Part shown: positions 39,288 to 49,134 of the stretch, in pieces
How positions within the stretch are numbered: position 1 is the first letter of the stretch
Layout: the number at the start of each line of letters is the position of its first letter
Assembly: GCA_945878375.1 (NCBI GenBank)
Contig: CAMDWG010000016.1
Coordinates: forward strand, 1 to 64,000
Direction of reading: 5' to 3'
Length of the DNA: 64,000 bases
From: Roseomonas mucosa
GTDB lineage: Bacteria; Pseudomonadota; Alphaproteobacteria; Acetobacterales; Acetobacteraceae
The notes under the pieces: generated by a model
The model's input: the letters and a program-made list of their open reading frames with translations, nothing else
Database searches by the model: none
What the model was told of the DNA's origin: nothing
Made by a program: the position numbers and the translations under genes

Positions 39288-40281
39288 CGAACAACCTCTC
39301 CTCCGCATCGAGGGGCTGCGGACCGTCTTCCGCAGCTCCATGGGCGACATCGCCGCGGTGGATGGCGTCGATCTGGATGTGCCGCGCGGCCGCACGCTCG
39401 GCATCGTGGGCGAGAGCGGCTGCGGCAAATCCATGCTCAGCCTGTCCGTCATGCGCCTCGTCCCCCCGCCCGGGCGGATCGCCGCGGGCCGGGTGATGCT
39501 GGAGGGGCGCAACCTGCTCGATCTCTCCGCGGCCGAGATGCGTGACGTGCGCGGTAGTCGCGTCGCGATGATCTTCCAGGAACCGATGACCAGCCTGAAC
39601 CCGGTGCACAGCATCGGTTGGCAGATCACGGAAGCGATGCGCGCGCATGACAAGCAGGCATCGGCCCGCGAGTTGCGCGACCGCGCCATCGCGGCGCTGC
39701 AGCGCGTCCGCATCCCATCCCCCGAACGCCGATTCGATGATTATCCGCACCAGCTCTCGGGCGGCATGCGCCAGCGGGTGATGATCGCCATGGCGCTGGC
39801 CTGCAAGCCGTCTCTGCTGATCGCGGATGAGCCGACGACGGCGCTCGATGTCACGGTGCAGGCGCAGATCCTGGACCTGCTGCGCGAATTGCAGGCGGAG
39901 ACGGGGATGGCGATCATCCTCATCACCCATGACCTTGGCGTGGTCGCGGAGATGGCCGATGAGGTCGCGGTGATGTATGCCGGCCGCGTCGCGGAACGTG
40001 CCTCGGCCGCCGAGATCTTCGCTGATCCCCAGCACCCCTACACGCTCGGCCTGCTCGGCTCGATCCCGCGCCTGGATGAGGATCGCGCGAGGCTGCTGGC
40101 GATCGAGGGCGCGGTGCCGCCGCCCTTCGCCCTGCCGAAGGGCTGCCGCTTCCACCCGCGCTGCCCCTTTGCGGTCGAAGCCTGCACGCAAGCGCAGCCA
40201 GACCTCGCGCGCTTCGCGCCCGGCCATCTCGCGGCCTGCCTCCGCGCGCCGGTCGAACAAATCGCGGAGCTGGCCGTATGA
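39283..40281 (+). CDS. Dipeptide ABC transporter ATP-binding protein (DppD-like)
   Basis: [58 protein letters not shown]-terminal oligo_HPY-like [15 protein letters not shown]. Confidence 0.95.
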   Translation: MGEQPLLRIEGLRTVFRSSMGDIAAVDGVDLDVPRGRTLGIVGESGCGKSMLSLSVMRLVPPPGRIAAGRVMLEGRNLLDLSAAEMRDVRGSRVAMIFQEPMTSLNPVHSIGWQITEAMRAHDKQASARELRDRAIAALQRVRIPSPERRFDDYPHQLSGGMRQRVMIAMALACKPSLLIADEPTTALDVTVQAQILDLLRELQAETGMAIILITHDLGVVAEMADEVAVMYAGRVAERASAAEIFADPQHPYTLGLLGSIPRLDEDRARLLAIEGAVPPPFALPKGCRFHPRCPFAVEACTQAQPDLARFAPGHLAACLRAPVEQIAELAV

Positions 40282-41369
40282 CCACGCTGCTGGAGGTCGA
40301 GGGGCTCGCGAAACACTACCCGGTCCAGCGCGGCCTTCTGGGCCGCGCGCAGGGGCTGGTGCGCGCGGTGGATGGTGTCTCCTTCGCCATCGCGCGCGGG
40401 GAGACGCTGGCGCTGGTCGGTGAATCGGGCTGCGGGAAATCCACCACTGCGCGGCTCGTCCTGCGGCTGATCGAGCCGACGGCGGGCACCATCCGCTTCG
40501 ACGGCACCGAGGTTTCGGGCGCGGCCGAATTGCGGGCGCTGCGGCGCCGCGTGCAGGTGGTGTTCCAGGATCCCTACGCCTCCCTCAACCCGCGCCTTCG
40601 CGTCGGCCAGGCGATCGCGGAGCCGATGGAGGTGCATGGCATCGGCGATGCCGCGTTGCGCACGGCGCGGGTGAAGGAATTGCTGGGCCTGGTCGGCCTC
40701 GCGCCCTTCCACGCGGATCGCTACCCGCATGAATTCAGCGGCGGCCAGCGCCAGCGCATCGGCATCGCGCGCGCGCTGGCGGTGCAGCCGGAGCTTGTGG
40801 TCTGCGACGAACCCGTCAGCGCGCTCGATGTCTCGATCCAGGCGCAGGTGGTGAACCTGCTGAAGGATCTGCAGGCGCGCTTCGGCCTGTCCTACCTGTT
40901 CATCGCGCATGACCTGGCGGTGGTGCGCCACATGGCCGATCGCGTGGCGGTGATGTATCTCGGCCAGATCGTGGAGACGGCGCCGAAGGCGGCGCTGTTC
41001 GCCAATCCGCGCCATCCCTATTCGCGCGCGCTGCTCTCCGCGATCCCGCATCCCGACCCGCGGCTGCGGGGCCGCGTCACGCCGCTGGGCGGCGATGTGC
41101 CGAGCCCAATGAACCCGCCGGCCGGCTGCCGCTTCCACACCCGCTGCCCGCACGCGCAGTCTATCTGCCGCGAACAGGCGCCCGCCCTGGTGGAGGTCGC
41201 ACCGGGCCATGCCAGCGCCTGCCACTTCGCCGCCGACCTACCCCCCTTCGACGCGGCGGCGGGGGAGGGGCTGCAGCCCGTGGCGGCGCGGCGCCTGGCG
41301 CTCTACGCCGCCGCGAAGGCGCGCCGCGCCGCTGGCGTGGCCGGTGACGCTACGGCTCTTCGCGGGTGA
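40278..41369 (+). CDS. Dipeptide ABC transporter ATP-binding protein (DppF-like)
   Basis: [62 protein letters not shown]. Confidence 0.95.
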   Translation: MTTLLEVEGLAKHYPVQRGLLGRAQGLVRAVDGVSFAIARGETLALVGESGCGKSTTARLVLRLIEPTAGTIRFDGTEVSGAAELRALRRRVQVVFQDPYASLNPRLRVGQAIAEPMEVHGIGDAALRTARVKELLGLVGLAPFHADRYPHEFSGGQRQRIGIARALAVQPELVVCDEPVSALDVSIQAQVVNLLKDLQARFGLSYLFIAHDLAVVRHMADRVAVMYLGQIVETAPKAALFANPRHPYSRALLSAIPHPDPRLRGRVTPLGGDVPSPMNPPAGCRFHTRCPHAQSICREQAPALVEVAPGHASACHFAADLPPFDAAAGEGLQPVAARRLALYAAAKARRAAGVAGDATALRG

Positions 41370-41928
41370 AGCCGAGCTCCACCTCCGGGAGGATGGCGAC
41401 CAGAGCAAGGACGACCTCCGAGAGGCGGAAGCCAGCCGGGCGGACGGACTCGACCCGTTCGTCGATGTCGAGCAGCGCCAGGATCACGTACCGTTCGATC
41501 GCGCCGCCGACGCCGGTGAGCTGTGCCAACTCGGCACGGAGCGCCGCCTCCTCCGCGGGGGCGATCTCCCCCGCCGGTTCCAGCGTCAACTCGATCTTCG
41601 GGATCAGGTCGGGCGATACGCTCACCGCCGTGATGCGGAACCCCGCGCGGCCGACCAGCGACTCGAACCGGGCGAAGTCGTCGCGCAGCGTGCCGGTGAA
41701 GGCCGTGGCATGCTGAGCGAAGCTGTGCTCGGCGCCGAGGATCCGCGCCGTTGTGGCGGTCCAGGCCGCGCGCAGCGGCCGTACGACCGTCTCGACAACA
41801 TCGCTGCCCGCCTGGAGCGTCGCGGCCCAAAGGCGCGAAGGTTCTGCCTGCGCCGGCGCGGCGGCGGCCAGGGTGAGCGACAGGACGGCGACGGCGGCAA
41901 TTCTCACGTTTGGAATCCTTATCCACAT
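41350..41928 (-). CDS. Hypothetical secreted protein
   Basis: Signal peptide [31 protein letters not shown]; 3' end overlaps dppF by 20 bp. Confidence 0.65.
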   Translation of the reverse strand: MWIRIPNVRIAAVAVLSLTLAAAAPAQAEPSRLWAATLQAGSDVVETVVRPLRAAWTATTARILGAEHSFAQHATAFTGTLRDDFARFESLVGRAGFRITAVSVSPDLIPKIELTLEPAGEIAPAEEAALRAELAQLTGVGGAIERYVILALLDIDERVESVRPAGFRLSEVVLALVAILPEVELGFTREEP

Positions 41929-41956
41929 TGGTCGACAAAACACCCATTGGTCGACA
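41926..41956. promoter_or_regulatory. Direct repeats CATTGGTCGACA, 19 bp apart, in divergent promoter region
   Basis: CATTGGTCGACA at 41926-41937 and 41945-41956. Confidence 0.45.
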
Positions 41957-42100
41957 CAGCCTCGACATTGATACACCATTTGGGGGCGGTGCGGTGCAAT
42001 CTCCGTTCGATGACAAAGATGGCCGCTGCGATGGCTGCGCCCCTTGACGTCCTGGCGCAGGCGTGGCGATGCCGTGCTACCAAGAAGGGAGGTTCCGCCC

Positions 42101-43270
42101 ATGCCCGTGTCCCTCGTCGCGCCGCGCCTGCTGCTGATGGGCGGCGGCGCAGTCCGGAATCTGGGCGAGGTGCTCGGCCAGTTCGGCCTGTCGCGCCCGC
42201 TGGTCGTCACCGATCCCTTCATGGTCTCCTCCGGCCTGGTCGAGCATGCGCTGGCGCCGCTCCGTGCGGCGGGCATGAGCCCGGCAGTCTTCTCCGACAC
42301 GGTGCCCGACCCGACCGACACGGTGATCGAGGCCGGCGTCGCCGCGATGCGGGCGGGCAGCTATGACTGCTTGGTCGGCTTCGGCGGCGGCAGCCCGATG
42401 GACACGGCCAAGGCCATGGCGATCTTGGCCGCCGCACCGCCGGGCACGCATATCCGCGCATTCAAGGTGCCGGCCGCCGCCAATGCCGGCGCGCTGCCCA
42501 TCATCTGCGTGCCCACCACCGCCGGCACGGGCAGCGAGGCGACGCGCTTCACCGTCATCACCGACACCGCCCGCGACGAGAAGATGCTGATCGCGGGCTT
42601 GGGCGCGCTGCCGCTGGCGGCCGTGGTGGATCACGAACTGACCTTCGGCCTGCCGAAGCGGATCACCGCCGATACCGGCATCGACAGCCTGACCCATGCG
42701 CTGGAAGCCTTCGTCAGCAAGCGCGCCAACCCTGTCGCCGATGACTACGCCCGCAGCGCGATGCGGCTGATCGCGCCCAATCTGCGCCGCGTCTGGGCCG
42801 ACCCGCAGGATGCGGCGGCGCGGGAAGCGATGATGCGCGGCGCGACGCTGGCGGGGCTCGCCTTCTCCAACGCCTCCGTCGCGCTGGTGCATGGCATGAG
42901 CCGGCCGGTCGGCGCGCATTTCCATGTGCCGCACGGCATGTCCAACGCGATGCTGCTGCCCGCCGTCACCGCCTTCGGCCTGGAAGCCGGCCGCGCGCGC
43001 TATGCCGAAGCCGCCCGCGTGATGGGAATCGCGACGGACCAGGAAGGCGACCAATCCGCCTGCGCCAAGCTGGTCGAGGAATTGCGCGCGCTGAACCGCG
43101 ATCTCGCCGTGCCGACGCCGGCGGCCTATGGCATCGCGCGTACCGCCTGGGATTCGGTGCTGCCGACCATGGCCGCGCAGGCGCTCGCTTCCGGCAGCCC
43201 TGGCAACAATCCCCGCGTGCCCGATGCCGATGAGATCGTGGCGCTCTATCGCGAAACCTACGGCGCCTGA
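42101..43270 (+). CDS. Iron-containing alcohol dehydrogenase
   Basis: DCLVGFGGGSPMDTAKAMAIL; IICVPTTAGTGSEATRFTVI; HGMSRPVGAHFHVPHGMSNAMLLPAV. Confidence 0.93.
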   Translation: MPVSLVAPRLLLMGGGAVRNLGEVLGQFGLSRPLVVTDPFMVSSGLVEHALAPLRAAGMSPAVFSDTVPDPTDTVIEAGVAAMRAGSYDCLVGFGGGSPMDTAKAMAILAAAPPGTHIRAFKVPAAANAGALPIICVPTTAGTGSEATRFTVITDTARDEKMLIAGLGALPLAAVVDHELTFGLPKRITADTGIDSLTHALEAFVSKRANPVADDYARSAMRLIAPNLRRVWADPQDAAAREAMMRGATLAGLAFSNASVALVHGMSRPVGAHFHVPHGMSNAMLLPAVTAFGLEAGRARYAEAARVMGIATDQEGDQSACAKLVEELRALNRDLAVPTPAAYGIARTAWDSVLPTMAAQALASGSPGNNPRVPDADEIVALYRETYGA

Positions 43271-43281
43271 GGACCGAAGAC

Positions 43282-44376
43282 ATGACCACCGCGCCCGCCG
43301 ACGGCTTCCTGACGCTGCATGAATTCGTGAAGGAGGCGAAGGCGCGCCTCAGCCCGGGCAACTGGGACTACCTGGTCGGCGCGACCGAGACCGAGACGAC
43401 CATGATGCGGAACCGCATGGCGCTCGACAGCATCGCCTTCCGCCCGCGCGTGCTGCGCGACGTCTCCTCCATCGACCTGTCGGGCCGCTTCCTTGGCCGC
43501 CCGATCGCGCTGCCGGTGATGCTCGCGCCCGTGGGTGGGCTCGAGAATTTCCACCCCGAGGGCGGCGCGCCGGCGGCGCGGGCCTGCGGCGCGGCGGGCG
43601 TGCCGATCATGGTCTCCTCCGTCTCGCTGCCGGGGCTGGAGGGGATGGCGGCGGCGACCCAGGGGCCGAAAGTGTTCCAGCTCTATGTCCGCGGCGACCG
43701 CGCTTGGGTGGATGAGATCGCGCGCAGCGCCATCGACCACGGCTATGACGCCTTCTGCCTGACGGTGGACACCGCGATCTACAGCCGGCGCGAACGCGAC
43801 ATCGCCAAGCGCTTCGTGAAGCCCTGGCGCGAACGCGCGATGGGCCAGCAGTTCCAGGCCGCGCTCAACTGGGACGATGTGAAGGCCTTCAAGGACAAGC
43901 ACGCGATCCCCCTCGCGCTCAAGGGCATCGCCACCGCCGAGGACGCGGCGATGGCGGTCGAGCATGGGGTGGAGGTGGTCTATGTCTCGAACCATGGCGG
44001 GCGGCAGCTCGACCACGGGCGCGGCGCGCTGGATGTGCTGCCGGAAGTCGTGAAGGCCGTGGATGGCAAGGCAAAGGTCTGGATCGATGGCGGCTTCTCG
44101 CGCGGTTCCGACATCGTGAAGGCGGTGGCGATGGGGGCGGAGCTGGTCGGGCTCGGCCGGCTCTATTGCTACGCGCTCGCCTCCGCCGGGGAGGAAGGCG
44201 TCGCCCGGATGCTGGAGATCCTGAAGACCGAGTTGCATCAGGTGCTGGGCCTGCTCGGCGTCACGGCCTTCGGGCAGCTCGATGGCAGCTATCTGCACCA
44301 GGCGCAGCCGGTGGTGGCGCCGCATGTGCACAGCGCCTTCCCGCTGACCAACCTGACGGACCCCGGCTACCGGTAG
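43282..44376 (+). CDS. FMN-dependent alpha-hydroxy-acid oxidizing protein (LldD-like)
   Basis: YLVGATETETTMMRNRMALDSIAFRPRVLRDVSSIDLS; VSNHGGRQLDHGRGALDVLPE. Confidence 0.93.
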   Translation: MTTAPADGFLTLHEFVKEAKARLSPGNWDYLVGATETETTMMRNRMALDSIAFRPRVLRDVSSIDLSGRFLGRPIALPVMLAPVGGLENFHPEGGAPAARACGAAGVPIMVSSVSLPGLEGMAAATQGPKVFQLYVRGDRAWVDEIARSAIDHGYDAFCLTVDTAIYSRRERDIAKRFVKPWRERAMGQQFQAALNWDDVKAFKDKHAIPLALKGIATAEDAAMAVEHGVEVVYVSNHGGRQLDHGRGALDVLPEVVKAVDGKAKVWIDGGFSRGSDIVKAVAMGAELVGLGRLYCYALASAGEEGVARMLEILKTELHQVLGLLGVTAFGQLDGSYLHQAQPVVAPHVHSAFPLTNLTDPGYR

Positions 44377-44390
44377 GTCGCGCTGCGGGC

Positions 44391-44417
44391 GCCGCGCCGG
44401 ATCACGCCCGGCGCGGC
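44391..44417. terminator. Hairpin at convergent gene junction
   Basis: GCCGCGCCGG-ATCACGC-CCGGCGCGGC, 10 perfect bp; no U tract. Confidence 0.4.
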
Positions 44418-45343
44418 AGCCAGGGATCCTCGCGCCAGCGGCGCCGCAATTCCTCATCCTGCCGCGCCAGCAGCGCGCCCCAGGCCCCATGGCCCAGGAA
44501 GCGCGGCACCCGGCCATTCTCCGCGCAATGGGTGGCGAGGTCGGGGTCATTCGCGAGCGTCCCCAGCCCCGCCAGCAGCAGGCTGCGCCATTCGGCCGGC
44601 GCGTCCGGCGACAGGGCGAAGCCGCGCCGCGTCGCGCCTAGCGCCTCCAGCCCCGCCTCCCGCAGCGTGGGCAGGTCCGGCAGCAGCGCGATGCGGCGGG
44701 AGGAAGCGACGCCGAGCGCGACAAGCCGCTCGTCCCGCAGATAGCCGATGGCGTCCGGCAGCGTCAGCACGGAAGCCGCCACATGCCCCGCCGAGGCGGC
44801 CTGCCGCGCCGCGGCGGCGGTGGGGAAGACCAGCAGCGGCAGTCCCGCGCTATCCGCCAGCCGCAGCCCGGTCAGGTGCGACCCCGTGCCGGCCGGCGGC
44901 GTGCCGATGGCCACCCCCGGCGCCGCGTTGCGCAGCGCCTCGGCACTCGTCGCCCCGCCGGGCGCGGCGACGAGGATCACCGGTTCCTCGACCAGCGCCG
45001 CAAGCGGCGAGATGCGGCTGAGGGGAGAGGCCTCCGCCGTTTCCACTGCGCGGGCCAGGATCAGCGGCGTCGTCAGCACGCCCACCACCTTGCGCCGCCC
45101 CGCCTGGCCGAGTTCGGCCAGCGCGTCGAGCCCGTGGCGGCCCGGCTGGTTCCGCACGATCACCGGCTGGCGCGGCCAGGCGCGTTCCAGGAAGGGCGCC
45201 ATGCCGCGCGCCCAGCGATCCGGCGCCGAGCCGGGGGCGGCGGGCACCAGCATCTCCACCGGCTCGCGCCGCCCCGCCAGCGCGATGCCGGGCAGGGCGA
45301 GGCCTGCCAGCATCGCCAGCGCGGTGCGGCGCGGGGTGGTCAT
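44402..45343 (-). CDS. Divergent Bug/TctC-family substrate-binding protein
   Basis: VEMLVPAAPGSAPDRWARGMAPFLER...VIVRNQPGRHGLDALAEL; LLPDLPTLREAGLEAL. Confidence 0.82.
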   Translation of the reverse strand: MTTPRRTALAMLAGLALPGIALAGRREPVEMLVPAAPGSAPDRWARGMAPFLERAWPRQPVIVRNQPGRHGLDALAELGQAGRRKVVGVLTTPLILARAVETAEASPLSRISPLAALVEEPVILVAAPGGATSAEALRNAAPGVAIGTPPAGTGSHLTGLRLADSAGLPLLVFPTAAAARQAASAGHVAASVLTLPDAIGYLRDERLVALGVASSRRIALLPDLPTLREAGLEALGATRRGFALSPDAPAEWRSLLLAGLGTLANDPDLATHCAENGRVPRFLGHGAWGALLARQDEELRRRWREDPWLPRRA

Positions 45344-47904
45344 CGCGCGGGCTCGGCCACCGGCGCGGTCTCAGCCTTGCGGAGCGACTTTGCGCCGGTG
45401 AACAGCACGATGGGCGCGGCGATGAAGGTGGAGGACGCCGTGCCGATGACGATGCCCGCGACCATCAGCCAGGCGAAGCCCGACAGCGCATCGCCGCCGA
45501 ACAGCGCCAGCGGCAGCGCCGAGAGCAGCAGCGTCATCGAGGTGCCGATGCTACGGTTCAGCGTCTCGTTGATCGAGAGGTCCACCAGGTCGCGGAGCGG
45601 CATCTGCTTGTACTTCCGCAGATTCTCCCGCATGCGGTCGAAGACCACGACCTTGTCATTGGCGTTGAAGCCGATGATGGTCAGGATCGCGGCGACGGTG
45701 GTCAGGTTGAACTCGATCCCCGTCACCACCATCAGGCCGACGACCTTGGTGGTGTCCAGCAGCAGCGTGGCGATGCCCGCGACCGCGAATTGCCATTCGA
45801 AGCGCAGCCAGATGTAGAGCAGCATCGCCAGGAAGCTGATGCCGAGCGCGATCATCCCGCCCTGGAACAGCTCCGCCGAGATGCGGTTGCCGACCGCCTC
45901 CACCCGCAGCACGCGCAGCCCCGGCGCGCCCTGTTCCAGCGCGGCGCGCACGCCCGCCACCGCGCGCTGGGTGCCGGCCTCATCGGCCTGCACGGGAAGG
46001 CGGACCAGCACGCTGTCCGGCGCGCCGAATTCCTGCAGCCCCACATCGCCGAAGCCGAGCCCGCCGACGGAGGCGCGCAGCTGCGCGAGGTTGGCGGGTC
46101 CCGGCGTGCGGACCTCCATCACGATGCCGCCGCGGAAATCGATGCCCTTCTCGAGCCCCGGATAGACCGCAAGCCCGACCGAGGCGGTGGAGATCAGCGC
46201 CGAGAACAGCAGGCCCAGCTTGGCGCCGCGCATGAAGGGGATCTTGGTGTCGTCCGGCACCAGGCGGAACAGCGGACGGGCGAGGCGCTGGACCAGCGAC
46301 AGCCCGGGCTTCTCCAGCACCGGCAATTCCTTCGGCCGGCGCGCGCGGTACCAAATGGAGATAATGAGTCGCGTGACGACGGTCGCGGTCCACATCTGCA
46401 CGATGGTGCCGACGGCGACCGTGACCGCGAAGCCGCGCACCGGCCCGCTGCCGAAGCCATAGAGGCAGGCCATGGCGATCAGGTTGGTCAGGTTGCTGTC
46501 CAGGATCGTGCCGGAGGCCTTGGTGTAGCCCGCTTCCAGCGCGTTGATCGGACTTCGGCCGTTCTTGATCTCCTCCCGGATCCGTTCGTTGATCAGGATG
46601 TTGGCATCCAGCGCGGTGCCGAGCGTCAGCAGGATGCCCGCGATGCCGGGCAGGGTCAGCGTCGCGCCCATCACGCTCAGCACGCCGACCATGATGACGA
46701 TGTTGGCCACCAGCGCGATATTCGCGATCCAGCCGAAGAAGCCGTAGGCTAGGCCCATATAGAGGAAGACGAAGGCCGTCCCGACGGCGAGCGAGATGAG
46801 GCCCGCGCGGATCGCATCGGCGCCGAGTTCCGGCCCGACGGTCCGTTCTTCCACCACCGTCAGCGGCGCCGGCAGCGCGCCGGCGCGCAGCAGGACCGCG
46901 AGGTCGTTGGCGCTCTGCACGGTGAAGCTGCCGCTGATCTGGCCGCGGCCGCCGGTGATCGGTTCCCGGATGACAGGCGCGGTGATCACCTTGTCATCCA
47001 GCACGATGGCAAAGGGGCGGCTGACATTGTTGCGCGTCGTCTCGGCGAAGCGGCGCGTGCCGACGGAATCGAAGGTGAAGTTCACCACCCATTCGCCGGT
47101 CCGCGAGTCCTGGCCCGCGCGCGCATCCGTCAGGTTCGCGCCGTCCACCGCGATGCTCCGCCGCACAGCATAGCGGTCCTGGCCGCGTTCGCCGGCGAGG
47201 ATCATGGTGCCGCTGGGTGGCGGCGTGGTGGCGCGGGGGTCGACCGATTCATCGACCAGGTGGAAGGTCATCCGCGCGGTGCGGCCCAGCAGGTCCTTGA
47301 TCCGCGCCGGGTCGTCGACGCCCGGCAGCTGCACCAGGATGCGGTTCTGGCCCTGGCGGGCGATCAGCGCTTCCACCAGGCCGCTTTCGTCGATGCGGCG
47401 GCGGACGATTTCCAGCGATTGCTCGACCGCGCTGCTCGCCTTGTTCCGCAGCGCCACTTCCGTCAGCGTCGCGGTGACGGTGCCGTCGGGGCTGGTCGTG
47501 ACCTCGATATCCGGCTGCTGCGCGCCGGCGCCGGGGTTCACCTGGATCGCGGCGTCCCGCAGGATCCGCGCGACATCATTGGCGCGGGCGGGGTCGGACA
47601 CGCGCAAGGACACGCGCCGCTCCGCCTGGTTCGCGGACAGCCCCGTATAGAGGATGCGCGGCGTGGCCTGCGCGGTGCCGCGGCGCGTGGTGTCCACCAG
47701 CGCCTCCAGCCTCTCGCGCACGATGGCGGAGGTGTCCACTTCCAGCAGCAGATACGATCCGCCGCGCAGGTCGAGGCCGAGGCTGATCTGCCGCGCCCAG
47801 CCCGGCAGGCTTTCGCGCGGCAGGAGGTTCGGCACCGAGATCAGGACGCCGAGGAGGCAGACGCCGAAGATGGCGAGTGCCTTCCAGCGGGCGAAGTACA
47901 TCAT
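45340..47904 (-). CDS. secDF: Fused protein translocase subunit SecDF
   Basis: SecD part (GLDLRGGSYLLLEVDTSAIVRERLE, GTALDANILINERIREE) followed in frame by SecF part (KGIDFRGGIVMEVRT, GFNANDKVVVFDRMRENLR, SINETLNRSIGTSMT). Confidence 0.96.
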   Translation of the reverse strand: MMYFARWKALAIFGVCLLGVLISVPNLLPRESLPGWARQISLGLDLRGGSYLLLEVDTSAIVRERLEALVDTTRRGTAQATPRILYTGLSANQAERRVSLRVSDPARANDVARILRDAAIQVNPGAGAQQPDIEVTTSPDGTVTATLTEVALRNKASSAVEQSLEIVRRRIDESGLVEALIARQGQNRILVQLPGVDDPARIKDLLGRTARMTFHLVDESVDPRATTPPPSGTMILAGERGQDRYAVRRSIAVDGANLTDARAGQDSRTGEWVVNFTFDSVGTRRFAETTRNNVSRPFAIVLDDKVITAPVIREPITGGRGQISGSFTVQSANDLAVLLRAGALPAPLTVVEERTVGPELGADAIRAGLISLAVGTAFVFLYMGLAYGFFGWIANIALVANIVIMVGVLSVMGATLTLPGIAGILLTLGTALDANILINERIREEIKNGRSPINALEAGYTKASGTILDSNLTNLIAMACLYGFGSGPVRGFAVTVAVGTIVQMWTATVVTRLIISIWYRARRPKELPVLEKPGLSLVQRLARPLFRLVPDDTKIPFMRGAKLGLLFSALISTASVGLAVYPGLEKGIDFRGGIVMEVRTPGPANLAQLRASVGGLGFGDVGLQEFGAPDSVLVRLPVQADEAGTQRAVAGVRAALEQGAPGLRVLRVEAVGNRISAELFQGGMIALGISFLAMLLYIWLRFEWQFAVAGIATLLLDTTKVVGLMVVTGIEFNLTTVAAILTIIGFNANDKVVVFDRMRENLRKYKQMPLRDLVDLSINETLNRSIGTSMTLLLSALPLALFGGDALSGFAWLMVAGIVIGTASSTFIAAPIVLFTGAKSLRKAETAPVAEPAR

Positions 47905-47988
47905 GCGGTCGGCTCAGCCTGCATCCCTGGGTGGAGGCCGCTGTCCGGCCCTGGCGCGGCCCTGGCTGGGGCCCTGCCTGGGCGGCGC

Positions 47989-48051
47989 GGCCCTTGAGGG
48001 CCGGAAGATGCGCGGGGGTGCCCCCCGATGCAAGCCCGGCCCTCAAGGGCC
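47989..48051. repeat. Long inverted repeat with inner hairpin between divergent genes
   Basis: GGCCCTTGAGGGCCGG (47989-48004) / CCGGCCCTCAAGGGCC (48036-48051), 16 perfect bp; inner CGGGGG-TG-CCCCCCG. Confidence 0.75.
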
Positions 48052-48137
48052 TTTGGGTTGGTCCGTTGCGGCAGGTCATTTCCGTCCCGGCCTTCCAAGG
48101 CTATGGCTTGCGGCCTTCGGGCGGGAGTTGCCGGGTC

Positions 48138-49070
48138 ATGACGCTGCGGGTCGCGGTGCTGGGTGCGGGGCATTTCGGGCGCTTCCATGCGCTGAAGGCG
48201 GCGAAGGGCGCGCGCACCAGGCTGGTCGCGGTCCATGACGCGGATGCGGCCCGCGCCGCCGCCGTGGCGGCGGAAGCCGGCGCACCGGCGCTCGGACTGG
48301 CCGAGGCGATCGCCGCCGCCGACGCCGTGATCGTCGCAGCACCCACGCGCTTCCATTTCGCGCTGGGGTCGGCGGTGCTGGAGGCGGGGCGCCATCTATT
48401 CATGGAAAAGCCGATCGCCGCGACGCTGGCGGAGGCCGATGCGCTGGCGGCGCTCGCCACATCGCGCGGCCTTGTGCTGCAAGTCGGCCATATCGAGCGC
48501 TTCTCGGCGGCCTTCCGCGCGGTGGTGGAGGCCCCCGGCCGCGACCAGGCCCTGTCCTGGGAGGCCGCGCGCGTCGCGCCCTTCCGGCCGCGGAGCCTCG
48601 ATGTCTCGGTGGTGCTGGACCTGATGATCCATGACATCGACCTGGTGCTGACCCTGGCGGGGGAGGAACCGTCCGCGGTGGAGGCGGTGGGGGCGCGGGT
48701 GATGTCCGACCATGCCGATTTCGCGGTCGCGCGCTTCCGCTTCCCGTCGGGCCGGGCGGCGGTGATCACGGCATCAAGGGTGTCGCTGGCGATGGAGCGC
48801 CGCCTGCGGGTGCTGGGGCGGGAAGGGGAGATGGCGGTGGATTTCCTCGGCCGCAGCCTTGGCGTGCTGCGGCGCGGGGGGGCGGAGCCGGTCGCGACCA
48901 TGCCGGGCTTCGGCGTGGATCGTACCAGCTGGACCGATCATGACAGCCTGGAAGCCGAACAGGCCGGCTTCGCCGCCGCCTGCCTGGATGGCCTGCCCCC
49001 GGTGGTGGATGCCGCCGCCGGAAGGCGGGCTTTGGCGGCGGCGCTGGCGGTGGAAGCCGCGATCGGCTGA
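48138..49070 (+). CDS. Gfo/Idh/MocA-family oxidoreductase
   Basis: MTLRVAVLGAGHFGRFHALKAAK; HLFMEKPIAATLAEADALAALA. Confidence 0.92.
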   Translation: MTLRVAVLGAGHFGRFHALKAAKGARTRLVAVHDADAARAAAVAAEAGAPALGLAEAIAAADAVIVAAPTRFHFALGSAVLEAGRHLFMEKPIAATLAEADALAALATSRGLVLQVGHIERFSAAFRAVVEAPGRDQALSWEAARVAPFRPRSLDVSVVLDLMIHDIDLVLTLAGEEPSAVEAVGARVMSDHADFAVARFRFPSGRAAVITASRVSLAMERRLRVLGREGEMAVDFLGRSLGVLRRGGAEPVATMPGFGVDRTSWTDHDSLEAEQAGFAAACLDGLPPVVDAAAGRRALAAALAVEAAIG

Positions 49071-49085
49071 AAAGCGCGCGGCCAA

Positions 49086-49134
49086 TGTCGGATTCGGACA
49101 CATGGTCCGGCCGGGCGCGTGTCGGATTCGGACA
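49086..49134. promoter_or_regulatory. Two copies of TGTCGGATTCGGACA (imperfect palindrome), 34 bp apart
   Basis: Exact 15-mer at 49086-49100 and 49120-49134. Confidence 0.6.
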
